Source: Granulicella sp. dw_53
GTDB taxonomy: Bacteria; Acidobacteriota; Terriglobia; Terriglobales; Acidobacteriaceae
Reading direction: 5' to 3'
Assembly: GCF_018449545.1 (NCBI RefSeq)
Contig: NZ_JAAVUR010000003.1
Span: 310,001 to 374,000, forward strand
DNA: 64,000 nucleotides
Positions within the stretch are counted from its first letter, which is position 1; the number at the start of each line of letters is the position of its first letter. A model generated the notes under the pieces. The model was given only the letters and a program-made list of their open reading frames with translations. It made no database searches and had not been told where the DNA came from. Positions 9,166 to 17,736 of this stretch are shown in pieces. Made by a program: the position numbers and the translations under genes.

Positions 9166-9204
9166 CAGCCGTTTATCGGTATAATAAAGACATAATAACG
9201 GCTG
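9166..9204 (+). promoter_or_regulatory. Promoter with flanking inverted repeat before fic
   Basis: A consensus -10 TATAAT lies at 9180-9185. It is bracketed by an 8-bp inverted repeat, CAGCCGTT (9166-9173) and AACGGCTG (9197-9204), and the motif GTTTATC recurs at 9171-9177 and 9204-9210. Such symmetry over a -10 box fits a repressor operator. The -35 region is weak. Confidence 0.6.
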
Positions 9205-9228
9205 TTTATCCGCACTGGAGAAGGCAAT

Positions 9229-10335
9229 ATGGCGACGAAAAAGAGTGGATTTCGGCCAGCCTTCAGGATTACTCCAACGATTGCCCGCGACCTGATGCGG
9301 ATTGAGGCGATGAAGCATGCCATCGAGGCGTTGCCCATTACGCCAAGGATGCTTGCAAATCTGCGGGAGACGGCGAGGCTGTTTTCGACTCACTACTCGA
9401 CGATGATCGAGGGCAATCTGCTGACTCAGGAGGAGGTGACTCAGGTCATCGCCGAAGACCATCACTTTCCGGGCCGCGAGCGGGATGAGCGGGAGGTGCG
9501 GGGATACTACGCGGCCCTGGATGAGGTGGAACGTCTTGCGCAGAGACCGTCGGAGTTTACGGAGAAGAGCGCCCAAAGCCTGCATGCATTGGTGATGGGT
9601 GGAGGAAAGACTCGAAGTAGGCCGACACCCTATCGCGATGGCCAGAACGTGATCAAAGACAGCAAGACGAGGAGCATCGTCTACATGCCGCCGGAGGCAA
9701 AAGATGTTCCGGCGTTGATGGCGGAGTTGATCGCGTGGATCAACGTGGAGGATGATTTGCCTGTCCCTTTGAAGGCGGCCATCGCACATTACCAGTACGC
9801 TACCGTTCATCCATACTATGACGGAAACGGGCGCACGGCGCGGCTGTTGACCACTCTTATTCTCCACATGGGGGGGTATGGCCTCAAGGGACTCTATGCT
9901 TTGGAGGAGTACTACGCACGCGATCTGAAGGCCTATTATGGCGCGCTGACTGTGGGGCCTTCGCACAACTACTATATGGGTCGAGCGATAGCCGATATCA
10001 CTGGTTGGATTGCGTATTTTATCGAGGGCATGGCGACTTCGTTTGAGCACGTCCAGACACAGGCGAGCCGTGAGGCGCAGGCGGGCGCGGGTGACAGATC
10101 TCAACTGTTACGGAGATTAGACGCAAGGCAGCGAAGAGTGCTCGTCCTTTTTCAGCGATCGCGTGAGGTGACGGCCAAAGAGATTGCTGAGCTGTTTGGA
10201 TTTCATCCACGGACGGCGGCGGCGCTGTGCCAACGTTGGGTTGCGGAACGATTCCTGATTGTGAGCGACGCTTCAAGGAAGGCGCGACGATATCGCCCGG
10301 TGGATGAGATTGAGGCTCATATTGGGGATTTATAA
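9229..10335 (+). CDS. Fic-domain protein (class II, probable AMPylase) with C-terminal winged helix
   Basis: 368 aa. The catalytic motif HPYYDGNGRTAR starts at His194; in the Fic family this His activates a target hydroxyl for AMP transfer from ATP. The N-terminal inhibitory helix motif [S/T]xxxE[G/N] is present as STMIEG (57-62), so it is class II, auto-inhibited in cis. Residues about 295-360 (VTAKEIAELFGFHPRTAAALCQRWV) form a helix-turn-helix/winged-helix DNA-binding module. No separate antitoxin is adjacent. The symmetric site over the promoter suggests autoregulation (inference). Confidence 0.93.
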   Translation: MATKKSGFRPAFRITPTIARDLMRIEAMKHAIEALPITPRMLANLRETARLFSTHYSTMIEGNLLTQEEVTQVIAEDHHFPGRERDEREVRGYYAALDEVERLAQRPSEFTEKSAQSLHALVMGGGKTRSRPTPYRDGQNVIKDSKTRSIVYMPPEAKDVPALMAELIAWINVEDDLPVPLKAAIAHYQYATVHPYYDGNGRTARLLTTLILHMGGYGLKGLYALEEYYARDLKAYYGALTVGPSHNYYMGRAIADITGWIAYFIEGMATSFEHVQTQASREAQAGAGDRSQLLRRLDARQRRVLVLFQRSREVTAKEIAELFGFHPRTAAALCQRWVAERFLIVSDASRKARRYRPVDEIEAHIGDL

Positions 10336-10395
10336 TATTTGTGACATTTTATGGAGCATATTTTTCAATGTGTTTTGAGGCGTCGAGTGCTTTAA

Positions 10396-10426
10396 AAAAG
10401 GCCGGACGGAAAGGTCCCCGTCCGGT
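10396..10426 (-). terminator. Rho-independent terminator
   Basis: Perfect 8-bp stem CCGGACGG (10402-10409) / CCGTCCGG (10418-10425). On the minus strand it is followed by CCTTTTTT, placing it just downstream of the small secreted-protein gene; a TTTT on the plus side may also serve fic. Confidence 0.85.
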
Positions 10427-10439
10427 TTTCGAGAGAGAG

Positions 10440-10784
10440 CTAGCTGATTGCGATGGTGGCACCGCTAAGGGTGGGCGTTACCTCGACGAGCAGATCTCCA
10501 GCCGCATGGGTCTTGGTGGCTGTGTTGGTCGAGATGCGGGTTCCGGCCGGAAGGGAGACGTTCAAGGTCTTGCCGGCTTCGAGTTGCATTACAGAGTCTC
10601 CGGCACGAAGCTCAAGAGTGGTGCCGCTGTCGTTGCGCAGGCTGAGCTTTACGGTCTTATCCTTGCCGAAGAATGCGTTGACCGGATGGAAGACGTTCAC
10701 GGTGGAGGCGTGGGCAACCGAAGAAGAAAGGGTGCAGACGGCGACTATGGACGCGACGGCGAGCGAGCGACGGATCATGTTCAT
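10440..10784 (-). CDS. Small secreted protein of unknown function
   Basis: 114 aa from the ATG at 10784 (GGAG about 8 nt upstream); the frame extends further upstream but without a better start. Residues 1-24 (MNMIRRSLAVASIVAVCTLSSSVAHA) form a Sec signal peptide cleaved after AHA. The mature part of about 90 aa is Thr/Ser-rich and probably all-beta (VKLSLRNDSGTTLELRAGDSVMQLEAG), with a C-terminal beta-strand pattern. It has no cysteine in the mature part. I do not recognise the family. It is a single gene with its own terminator. Confidence 0.75.
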   Translation of the reverse strand: MNMIRRSLAVASIVAVCTLSSSVAHASTVNVFHPVNAFFGKDKTVKLSLRNDSGTTLELRAGDSVMQLEAGKTLNVSLPAGTRISTNTATKTHAAGDLLVEVTPTLSGATIAIS

Positions 10785-10991
10785 TTGGAGTGCTCCTATT
10801 GTTGCTTCCGCAGGCGGGGAACTCTGCCATGGTTCAGAGCGCCTTACCTTGCACAGATGATTACGCTGGCCGTTCAAAGAAGTTCAATGGAATTTGTGAA
10901 TTTATTTTTACCTGCCTAATTGTTGGAGATTCATGCAGATTAGGGGCTAGGGGCGGGAGAGCTTAAAATGATCTCTGGAGCGCGTTAAATT

Positions 10992-13790
10992 TTGAGTCAA
11001 TTGATACAGAACATGAATCCGCAGCAGCAGGAGGGTGTGCTGGCGGTGGATGGGCCGGTATTGTTGCTGGCGGGAGCGGGCAGCGGTAAGACGCGAGTGA
11101 TTACGCATCGCATCGCCTATCTGATCCAGGAGCGGGGTGTGCCCGCGGACCAGATCCTTGCGGTGACGTTTACGAACAAAGCCGCGAAGGAGATGGCGGA
11201 GCGGGTTGACAAGATCCTTGGCCATAGCTCTTTGGCGAAGCCTACGCTAGCGACGTTCCATAGTTTTTGCGTGCGGGTGTTGCGGCGGGATATCGAGGCG
11301 ATGCGGGTGAACGGCGTTGGGTTGACGCGGACGTTCGCGATCTATGACGAGACGGATCAGCAGGCGGTGGTGAAGTCCGCACTGAAGCGGCTGGGCATCG
11401 ACGACAAACAGCTAAAGCCGCGTGTGGCGCTGGGGCGGATCAGTTGGGCGAAGAACCACATGATCGATCCGCAGGAGTATTTTCTGGCGAGCACGAATCC
11501 ACTGGAGGAGAAGATCGCGCATATCTTCGAGATCTATCGCAAGGAGCTGATGAAGGCGAACGCGATGGACTTCGACGATCTGCTGCTGGAGACGGTGCGT
11601 CTGCTGAAGGGATATGGCGACGTCAAAGAAAGATACAACCGTCGTTACAGATACGTGATGATCGACGAGTACCAGGACACGAACCGTCCGCAGTACGAGC
11701 TGATGAAGCTGCTGGCAGGGCCGCAGGCGAATATCTGCGTGGTGGGCGATGAGGATCAGTCGATCTATAGCTGGCGCGGCGCGGATATCAAGAACATTCT
11801 CGACTTCGAGAAGGACTTTCCGGAGACGCGGACGATTCGGCTGGAGCAGAACTACCGGTCGACGCAGATCATTCTGGAGGGCGCCAGCGCGGTGGTGGCG
11901 CAGAATACGCAGCGCAAGGGCAAGAACCTGTTTACGACTCGCGAGGGCGGGAGTCTGATCGGGTTCTATGAGGCTCCGGATGGGGAGAACGAGGCGCTGT
12001 TTATCGCGGACCGGATTCAACGCTATCTGCGCGAGGCGGGCGGGCAGGAGGATGCTCCGCGATGCGCGGTGCTGTACCGGACGAACTCACAGTCACGGCT
12101 GGTGGAAGAGGCGCTGCGACGGTATCAGATTCAGTACCACATGGTGGGCGGCTTCAGCTTTTATGACCGGGCTGAGGTGAAGGACATTTTGAGTTACATG
12201 AAGCTGGTGTCCAATCCGCATGACTCGATTGCGTTGTCGAGGAGTGTCAACTCGCCGCCACGAGGGATTGGCAAGACGACGATGGAGACGCTGGAGCGGA
12301 TGGCGCTCTCGTCGGGGATGAGTACGTGGGATGCGATTGGCAAGGCGATTGAAGACAAGCTGCTCCCTGCGCGGGCGCTGGCGGCACTGGATGGGTTTCG
12401 GCGGCTGATCGAAGATGCACGGGCGATGCTGGGGCCTGACTTTGCAGAGAAGCTGGCCGGGGATGTGGGTTTGAGCGATGCGGCTGAGGATGCTTCGTTC
12501 GATACGGGTGAGTTTGGTTTGGCCGCTTCAGGTGACGAGGATACGAGCTTCGATGTGGGGGTTGAGACGGGCGCGGATGTGGTGGCGGGTACTTCGTTCG
12601 ATACGAGCTTCAACTTTGGGTTCGATTTTGGGCCGAGCGAGGAGACCTCTACCATTGCCGCGGAGAACTCCAACGATTCGGATGCCGCGCATGGGATCGA
12701 TGCGGCTAGCTTCAATCCGTTCGCCCCGGTGGTGTTGAAGAGCGGGGCCAGGATGACGATGGAGCGGGCTGCCGAGATCAAGATGGCGGATGAGAAGCCC
12801 GCGTTTCGAAAGCCGGGCGATCCGGCTACTTTGCCGGAGCTGATCAAGTTTCTGAACGACCGCAGTGGGTATATACGGGTTCTGGAGGAGGAGGCTACGC
12901 CGGAGGCCTTCTCGCGCATCGAGAACTTGAAGGAACTAGCGAACGCTGCGCAGGACGCGCAGGAGCGGGGCGAGACGCTGCACGAGTTTCTGGACCATGC
13001 GGCGCTGGTGAGCGATGCGGATAGCTACTCGGAGGAGGCTCGGGTGACTCTGATGACGCTACATGCGGCGAAGGGGCTGGAGTTTCCGCTGGTGTTTCTG
13101 ACGGGCATGGAAGAAGGGCTGTTTCCGCACTCGCGGACGTTTACCGATCCTACGGGGCTGGAGGAGGAGCGGCGGCTCTGCTACGTCGGCATGACGCGGG
13201 CGATGGATACACTGGTCCTGACCAGGGCGCGGTATCGCCGGCGCTATGGGAGCGACATGCCGGAGGCTTCGATTCCGTCGCGATTTCTGGAGGAGGTTCC
13301 TTCGCGGCTGGTGGAGGATCTGGGGAGCCCCCCGGCCCGGCCGCAGTTTGGGGGGTCGGAGTATGGCTCGGGAAGAGGGCTTTATGCGACGGCTTATCCT
13401 CGTGCGGGGCAACGTGGAGGTCCGGCTGAGGGCGTGGAGCGGCATTACAGCTATGAGGATGAGGATCAGAGCGCCTCGGGTGGAGGGGGAGCGGCTCCGC
13501 GTGGTGCTGGCGGTTCGGGGTCCGGATCGATGGACAATATTGCCAACTTTTTTGCCGCTCGGGGGCAAAAGGGGCCTGCGCAGAAGTTTTCCAGGCCAAA
13601 ACTGGCGGTTCCGGAGCCTACGGGAAAGACGGGTTTACGGCAGGGATCGCGGGTTCGGCACCCAAAGTATGGAGAAGGAACTGTGTTTCGTCGCGAAGGA
13701 GATGGGGACGACGCGAAGATTACAGTACAATTTCAACAGCACGGCGTGAAGAAGCTGGTGGAGAAGTTTGCCCAGTTGGAACGCCTGTAA
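10992..13790 (+). CDS. UvrD/PcrA-type SF1A DNA helicase
   Basis: 932 aa, about 200 longer than typical PcrA. N-terminal Q motif (MNPQQQEGV), Walker A AGAGSGKT (27-34), motif II IDEYQDTN, motif III GDEDQSIYSWRGAD, motif IV QNYRST, motif V TLMTLHAAKGLEFPLVFL, motif VI VGMTRAMDTL. Residues about 490-615 are an acidic insert with repeats of TSFD/SFDTG/FGFDFG inside domain 2B. The C-terminus (about 885-932) is the PcrA Tudor-like RNA-polymerase-binding module (GSRVRHPKYGEGTVF). Start is TTG 10992 or ATG 11013. Role: 3'-5' unwinding in repair and transcription-replication conflict. Confidence 0.96.
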   Translation: MSQLIQNMNPQQQEGVLAVDGPVLLLAGAGSGKTRVITHRIAYLIQERGVPADQILAVTFTNKAAKEMAERVDKILGHSSLAKPTLATFHSFCVRVLRRDIEAMRVNGVGLTRTFAIYDETDQQAVVKSALKRLGIDDKQLKPRVALGRISWAKNHMIDPQEYFLASTNPLEEKIAHIFEIYRKELMKANAMDFDDLLLETVRLLKGYGDVKERYNRRYRYVMIDEYQDTNRPQYELMKLLAGPQANICVVGDEDQSIYSWRGADIKNILDFEKDFPETRTIRLEQNYRSTQIILEGASAVVAQNTQRKGKNLFTTREGGSLIGFYEAPDGENEALFIADRIQRYLREAGGQEDAPRCAVLYRTNSQSRLVEEALRRYQIQYHMVGGFSFYDRAEVKDILSYMKLVSNPHDSIALSRSVNSPPRGIGKTTMETLERMALSSGMSTWDAIGKAIEDKLLPARALAALDGFRRLIEDARAMLGPDFAEKLAGDVGLSDAAEDASFDTGEFGLAASGDEDTSFDVGVETGADVVAGTSFDTSFNFGFDFGPSEETSTIAAENSNDSDAAHGIDAASFNPFAPVVLKSGARMTMERAAEIKMADEKPAFRKPGDPATLPELIKFLNDRSGYIRVLEEEATPEAFSRIENLKELANAAQDAQERGETLHEFLDHAALVSDADSYSEEARVTLMTLHAAKGLEFPLVFLTGMEEGLFPHSRTFTDPTGLEEERRLCYVGMTRAMDTLVLTRARYRRRYGSDMPEASIPSRFLEEVPSRLVEDLGSPPARPQFGGSEYGSGRGLYATAYPRAGQRGGPAEGVERHYSYEDEDQSASGGGGAAPRGAGGSGSGSMDNIANFFAARGQKGPAQKFSRPKLAVPEPTGKTGLRQGSRVRHPKYGEGTVFRREGDGDDAKITVQFQQHGVKKLVEKFAQLERL

Positions 13791-13835
13791 AAGTTCCGCA
13801 AAATCAGCATTTAAAGAAAGATTGGCAAACGAATC

Positions 13836-13991
13836 ATGGCAAATACCAAGAGCATCACGGACGTTCAGGAGCGCAAGAAGGTAAAGCGCGCAGCACGCAA
13901 AGCCGCACCGGCGAAGGGTCCTCGCGCAGGCGCCCGTGGCGAGAACAAGGCAAAGATCAAGAAGGCAAGCCGCGGTAAGAGCAAGCGGTAG
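13836..13991 (+). CDS. 51-aa highly basic protein
   Basis: ATG 13836 to TAG 13991, 46 nt after the helicase stop. The product is 51 aa, about 40% Lys+Arg, with Ala/Gly and almost no hydrophobic residues: N-terminus MANTKSITDVQERKKVKRAA, C-terminus SRGKSKR. Composition resembles nucleoid- or ribosome-associated basic tails. The Shine-Dalgarno is weak (AAAGAAAG about 12 nt upstream). A strong hairpin (14006-14032) follows, which fits a real short transcript end. Function unknown; could be co-expressed with the helicase. Confidence 0.6.
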   Translation: MANTKSITDVQERKKVKRAARKAAPAKGPRAGARGENKAKIKKASRGKSKR

Positions 13992-14005
13992 GCCGACGAC
14001 TCGGC

Positions 14006-14032
14006 GGGGCCGATGCGAGATGTATCGGCCCC
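14006..14032 (+). terminator. GC-rich hairpin, terminator-like
   Basis: GGGGCCGAT (14006-14014) pairs perfectly with ATCGGCCCC (14024-14032). No T tract follows, so it may be a factor-assisted terminator for the helicase/basic-protein unit. Confidence 0.5.
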
Positions 14033-14139
14033 CGGAGATCGAAAGTCCCAGCAATTTATGTTGTGGACATCCGGTCTGTAGGCGATAGTACGCAGTAGGA
14101 CTTCCCCGAACCAATCGAACTGTTTGAGGAGTAAGCGCG

Positions 14140-15708
14140 CTGGCCAGGCAGATCTTTCGCACAAAATCCATCGATAAGCTGATCCACGAATCGGAGCGGC
14201 CGGAGCACGCGTTGCAGAAGACGCTGGGTCCGGTGAGCCTGACTGCGTTGGGCGTCGGCGCGGTCATCGGGTCGGGCATCTTTACGGTGATCGGCACGGC
14301 GATTGGCGGCAACGCCACGACTGTGGCCGGCTGGTCGGACTCGCCGGTGGTCGATCTGCTGCTGGGGGCTCTGCGGCATTCGGGGCACACGGTGACTGGA
14401 CGGCCCGGCGCTGGGCCTGCGCTGGCGATCTCGCTGGTGCTGGTGGCGATTGTGTGCGCGCTGACAGGGCTCTGCTATGCGGAGCTGGCAAGCATGATCC
14501 CGATTGCGGGGTCGGCCTATACGTATACCTATGCGACGCTGGGCGAGCTGGTGGCCTGGATCATCGGCTGGGATTTGATCCTGGAGTATGCGTTCAGCAA
14601 CATGAGCGTCAGCGTGGGCTTTGCGGCGCATGTGGTCGATCTGCTGGATTGGATGGGGCTGCATCTGTCACCCAAGTGGCTTAGTCCGGCTTATCTTCCG
14701 CTGGGGCTGCAGGATCTGCAAGGGCATGACATCTATGGGACGGGCTGGCATGCCGGGTTCAATATTCCGGCGTTCCTGATCGTGCTGCTATTGACTGTAG
14801 TTCTAGTGCGCGGGATTCGCGAGTCGGCACGGACTAACAACATCATGGTGCTGGTGAAGATTGCGGCGATCCTGGTCTTCATCTTCTTCGGGATCAGCTT
14901 TATTCATCCGGGCAACTATGTTCCCTTCTCTCCCAATGGATGGTCGGGAGTGTTGGCGGGTGGATCGATCATCTTCTTTACGTATATTGGGTTCGATTCG
15001 GTCTCGACTGCGAGTGAGGAGTGCCGGAATCCGCAGCGGGATGTGCCGATCGGGATTCTGGCTACGCTGGTGGTTTGTACGATTTTGTACATCGGCGTTG
15101 CGATGGTACTTACCGGCATGGTGCCTTGGAATACGGTGGCCGGTGATGGCGCTCCTGTCGTAAATGCGCTGAAGCGGGTGAGTCTGATGCCGGGAGGGCA
15201 TAGCCTGCATTGGGTTCGGTTGGCGGTGCTGTTGGGAGCCATTATTGGGATGGTGTCTTCGATCCTGGTGTTCCAGCTTGGTCAGGCTCGGGTGTGGTTC
15301 GCGATGAGCCGAGACCGATTGTTGCCTACGGCGTTCAGCAGGGTGCATCCGAAGTTCCGGACTCCGGCGTTTGCTACATGGGTTGCTGGAGTGTTGGTAG
15401 CGATTCCGGCGGGATTGTTTGACGTTGGCACATTTGCGGAGATGTCGAACATTGGGACGTTGTTTGCATTTGTGCTGGTATCGATTGGGGTGATCGTGCT
15501 GCGGATGCGGCAGCCGGAGCGTGGGCGCGGGTTTCGGGTTCCCTTTGGGTTCGTGGTTCCGGTGCTTTCGGTGGTGTTTTGTTTGCTGCTGATGGCTGGT
15601 CTGCCGGCGAAGACCTGGATTCGGTTCTTCGTGTGGCTGGCGATTGGGCTGGTCGTGTACTTCTGCTATTCACGCAAGCGGAGTGAGTTTTACGAGCCAC
15701 AGGCCTAA
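14140..15708 (+). CDS. APC-superfamily amino acid permease (cationic amino acid transporter type)
   Basis: 522 aa if translation begins at CTG 14140, which has GAGGAG 8 nt upstream; the first standard start in frame is TTG 14212. Codons 14140-14211 encode a segment (IFRTKSIDKLIHESERPEHA) that looks like the normal cytoplasmic N-terminus of bacterial CAT-type permeases, so the longer form is preferred. About 12 membrane helices follow; SLTALGVGAVIGSGIF is the substrate-binding first helix. An in-frame TGA at 14125 limits extension. Takes up or exchanges amino acids; exact substrate unknown. Confidence 0.92.
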   Translation: MARQIFRTKSIDKLIHESERPEHALQKTLGPVSLTALGVGAVIGSGIFTVIGTAIGGNATTVAGWSDSPVVDLLLGALRHSGHTVTGRPGAGPALAISLVLVAIVCALTGLCYAELASMIPIAGSAYTYTYATLGELVAWIIGWDLILEYAFSNMSVSVGFAAHVVDLLDWMGLHLSPKWLSPAYLPLGLQDLQGHDIYGTGWHAGFNIPAFLIVLLLTVVLVRGIRESARTNNIMVLVKIAAILVFIFFGISFIHPGNYVPFSPNGWSGVLAGGSIIFFTYIGFDSVSTASEECRNPQRDVPIGILATLVVCTILYIGVAMVLTGMVPWNTVAGDGAPVVNALKRVSLMPGGHSLHWVRLAVLLGAIIGMVSSILVFQLGQARVWFAMSRDRLLPTAFSRVHPKFRTPAFATWVAGVLVAIPAGLFDVGTFAEMSNIGTLFAFVLVSIGVIVLRMRQPERGRGFRVPFGFVVPVLSVVFCLLLMAGLPAKTWIRFFVWLAIGLVVYFCYSRKRSEFYEPQA

Positions 15709-15717
15709 GATAGGTAG

Positions 15718-16755
15718 ATGGCTAGAAGGGCTTTGAAGAAGGACGAAGTTGATGTGGTGCAGTGGCTCCGAGAGTTGCCGAAGGTCGAGTTGCATCTGCA
15801 CCTGGAGGGCACCATTCTGCCCGATACGCTGCTGGAGTTAAGCCAGCGGCATGATGCTGAACCGCTAACGGCAGAGGCGGCTCGCGAGCTCTATGTGTAC
15901 GAAAACTTTCTTGGGTTCATGGACTCTTTCAAGGCGGTGTCTTCGCGTCTGAAGGGACCCGAGGACTATGAGCTGATTACTTACAACATGGTGCGGGAGC
16001 TCGCGGCGCAAGGGATCGTGCATGCCGAGGTATATATCTCTTTCGGCATCATCTACTACTGGAAGCGTTCCGAGGTGGAGCCGTATGTCGAGGCCATCGA
16101 ACGCGGACGAGTCCGTGCAGAGAAGGAGTTCGGGACTACGATCTTCTGGCTGATCGATGCGGTGCGGCACTTCGGCGCGGAGGAAGGATCGAAGGTCTTT
16201 CGCAAGGCGGCGGAGCTGCGTAAGAAGTATCCGAGCATTGTTGGCATCGGGATCGGCGGAGATGAGGCGCGCGGTAGTGCCGACCTGTTCCGTGATGCAT
16301 ATGCAGAGGCCAAGGAGGCTGGGCTGCGGCTTACAGCGCACGCTGGTGAGACGCTGGGGCCCGACAGCATATGGGCAGCGATCAACATCGGTGCGGAGCG
16401 GCTGGGCCATGCGCTCTCGGCGCAGCACGATGGAGAGCTGATCGATGTGCTCGCCAAGAAGCAGATCCCGCTGGAGCTAAATGTAACCAGCAACATTCGT
16501 ACAGGATGTTGTAAGAGCTTCGAGGAGCATCCCGTGAAGCAATACTTCGACTCGGGGTTGATGGTGACGATCAACTCGGACGATCCGCCGATGTTTGGGA
16601 GCAACCTGCTGGAGGAGTACGTGCTGGTGCAGAAGCAGTACGGCTTCACGCTGGACCAGATGCGAGAGCTGGCTGCGAATGCTGTAGAGGCCAGCTTCCT
16701 GCAGCCTGAACGAAAGGTTGCTCTGCTGCAGCGGGTGGAGCAGTACGGCTGGTAG
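15718..16755 (+). CDS. add: Adenosine deaminase
   Basis: 345 aa. Converts (deoxy)adenosine to (deoxy)inosine with one Zn. Metal ligands His26 and His28 in ELHLHLEG, His208 with catalytic Glu211 in HAGE, His231 in LGHALS, and Asp288-Asp289 in SDDPPMF are all in place. Starts 9 nt after the APC permease, so the two are probably co-transcribed. It belongs to the adenosine/adenine deaminase family; the Gly180-Gly181-Asp-Glu (GGDEARG) loop fits adenosine rather than adenine deaminases, moderately. Confidence 0.93.
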   Translation: MARRALKKDEVDVVQWLRELPKVELHLHLEGTILPDTLLELSQRHDAEPLTAEAARELYVYENFLGFMDSFKAVSSRLKGPEDYELITYNMVRELAAQGIVHAEVYISFGIIYYWKRSEVEPYVEAIERGRVRAEKEFGTTIFWLIDAVRHFGAEEGSKVFRKAAELRKKYPSIVGIGIGGDEARGSADLFRDAYAEAKEAGLRLTAHAGETLGPDSIWAAINIGAERLGHALSAQHDGELIDVLAKKQIPLELNVTSNIRTGCCKSFEEHPVKQYFDSGLMVTINSDDPPMFGSNLLEEYVLVQKQYGFTLDQMRELAANAVEASFLQPERKVALLQRVEQYGW

Positions 16756-16811
16756 TCTTCCAAAATATTGATCCAGTTCGAATTGTGACTTCCTTTTCAG
16801 ATTTAAATATG

Positions 16812-16842
16812 AAAGCCCGGCTTTTTTGAGCTGGGCTTTTCT
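16812..16842 (+). terminator. Rho-independent terminator after add
   Basis: GCCCGGCT ... AGCTGGGC stem (16815-16836) with T-rich loop, followed by TTTTCTCTTC. Confidence 0.88.
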
Positions 16843-16927
16843 CTTCTAGTCCTCTTTTACGAGATCGACCAAACCTAACATCCACTTTCGAAAATCTTTG
16901 TGGATCGGCGGGCGGGATCAAATTCAT

Positions 16928-16956
16928 TTGACAAGATATAGATAGATTGCTACATA
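16928..16956 (+). promoter_or_regulatory. Candidate sigma-70 promoter for the ABC exporter
   Basis: Perfect -35 TTGACA (16928-16933), 17-nt spacer, then TACATA (16951-16956), a 3/6 match to the -10 consensus. The start codon is only 16 nt beyond, so the leader would be very short. Confidence 0.4.
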
Positions 16957-16971
16957 GGGGTGAGGGCTTTC

Positions 16972-17736
16972 ATGCTCGAACTTCGTAATGTGCACAAGCG
17001 CTACTCCAGCATTCCCGCCGTAGAGGCTGTGAGCTTTGTCGCGCGAGCGGGAGAGATCACTGGTTATCTGGGCGCAAACGGCTCCGGCAAGTCGACGACG
17101 ATGAAGATGGTGACGGGCTTGATCGAACCGAGTTCGGGTCAGGTGCTGTTCGATGGGCGACCCATCACGGACGACCTGATGGCCTTTCGGCAGCGGATGG
17201 GATATGTGCCGGAGGAGCCGCATCTTTACACGCATCTGAGCGGGCTGGAGTATCTGGTGATGGTCGCGCAACTGCGAGATATGGACCGTCGATGCTACGA
17301 GGAGCGTATTCACGGTCTGCTGCGTCTCTTCGGGCTTCACGGCGACCGCGATGTTTCGCTCTCCTCCTACTCGAAGGGGATACGCCAGAAGATACTGTTA
17401 TCGGCGGCGCTGATGCATAACCCGGATCTGATTCTGCTGGATGAGCCGTTCTCGGGGCTCGATGTAGGTTCTTCGCTAATCCTGCGCAGCTTGATCGAGG
17501 AGTTGGCACGGCGTGGAAAGGTGGTGCTGTTCAGCTCGCATGAGCTGGAGACGGTGGAGCGGATCTGTTCTCACATCGTGGTCCTGCACCGCGGCAAAGT
17601 GGTTGCTGACGATTCCATCGAACATTTGAGAGTCTTGATGGCGTTGCCGACGCTGGAAGGAATCTTTTCGCAACTGGCTGTCGAACAGGATTCTGTTGCA
17701 ATTTCACGAGAGATCGCGGACCTCATCCATGCCTAA
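16972..17736 (+). CDS. ABC transporter ATP-binding protein (ABC-2/exporter type)
   Basis: 254 aa from ATG 16972 (GAGGG 5 nt upstream); a GTG at 16960 is possible but has no spacing for a ribosome site. Walker A GANGSGKST, signature in degenerate form SSYSKGIRQKI, Walker B LILLDEPFSGLD and H-loop FSSHELETVE. The YSKGM/I-type signature is typical of multidrug/ABC-2 export ATPases. It overlaps the following membrane gene by 8 nt, so they form one transporter. Confidence 0.92.
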   Translation: MLELRNVHKRYSSIPAVEAVSFVARAGEITGYLGANGSGKSTTMKMVTGLIEPSSGQVLFDGRPITDDLMAFRQRMGYVPEEPHLYTHLSGLEYLVMVAQLRDMDRRCYEERIHGLLRLFGLHGDRDVSLSSYSKGIRQKILLSAALMHNPDLILLDEPFSGLDVGSSLILRSLIEELARRGKVVLFSSHELETVERICSHIVVLHRGKVVADDSIEHLRVLMALPTLEGIFSQLAVEQDSVAISREIADLIHA

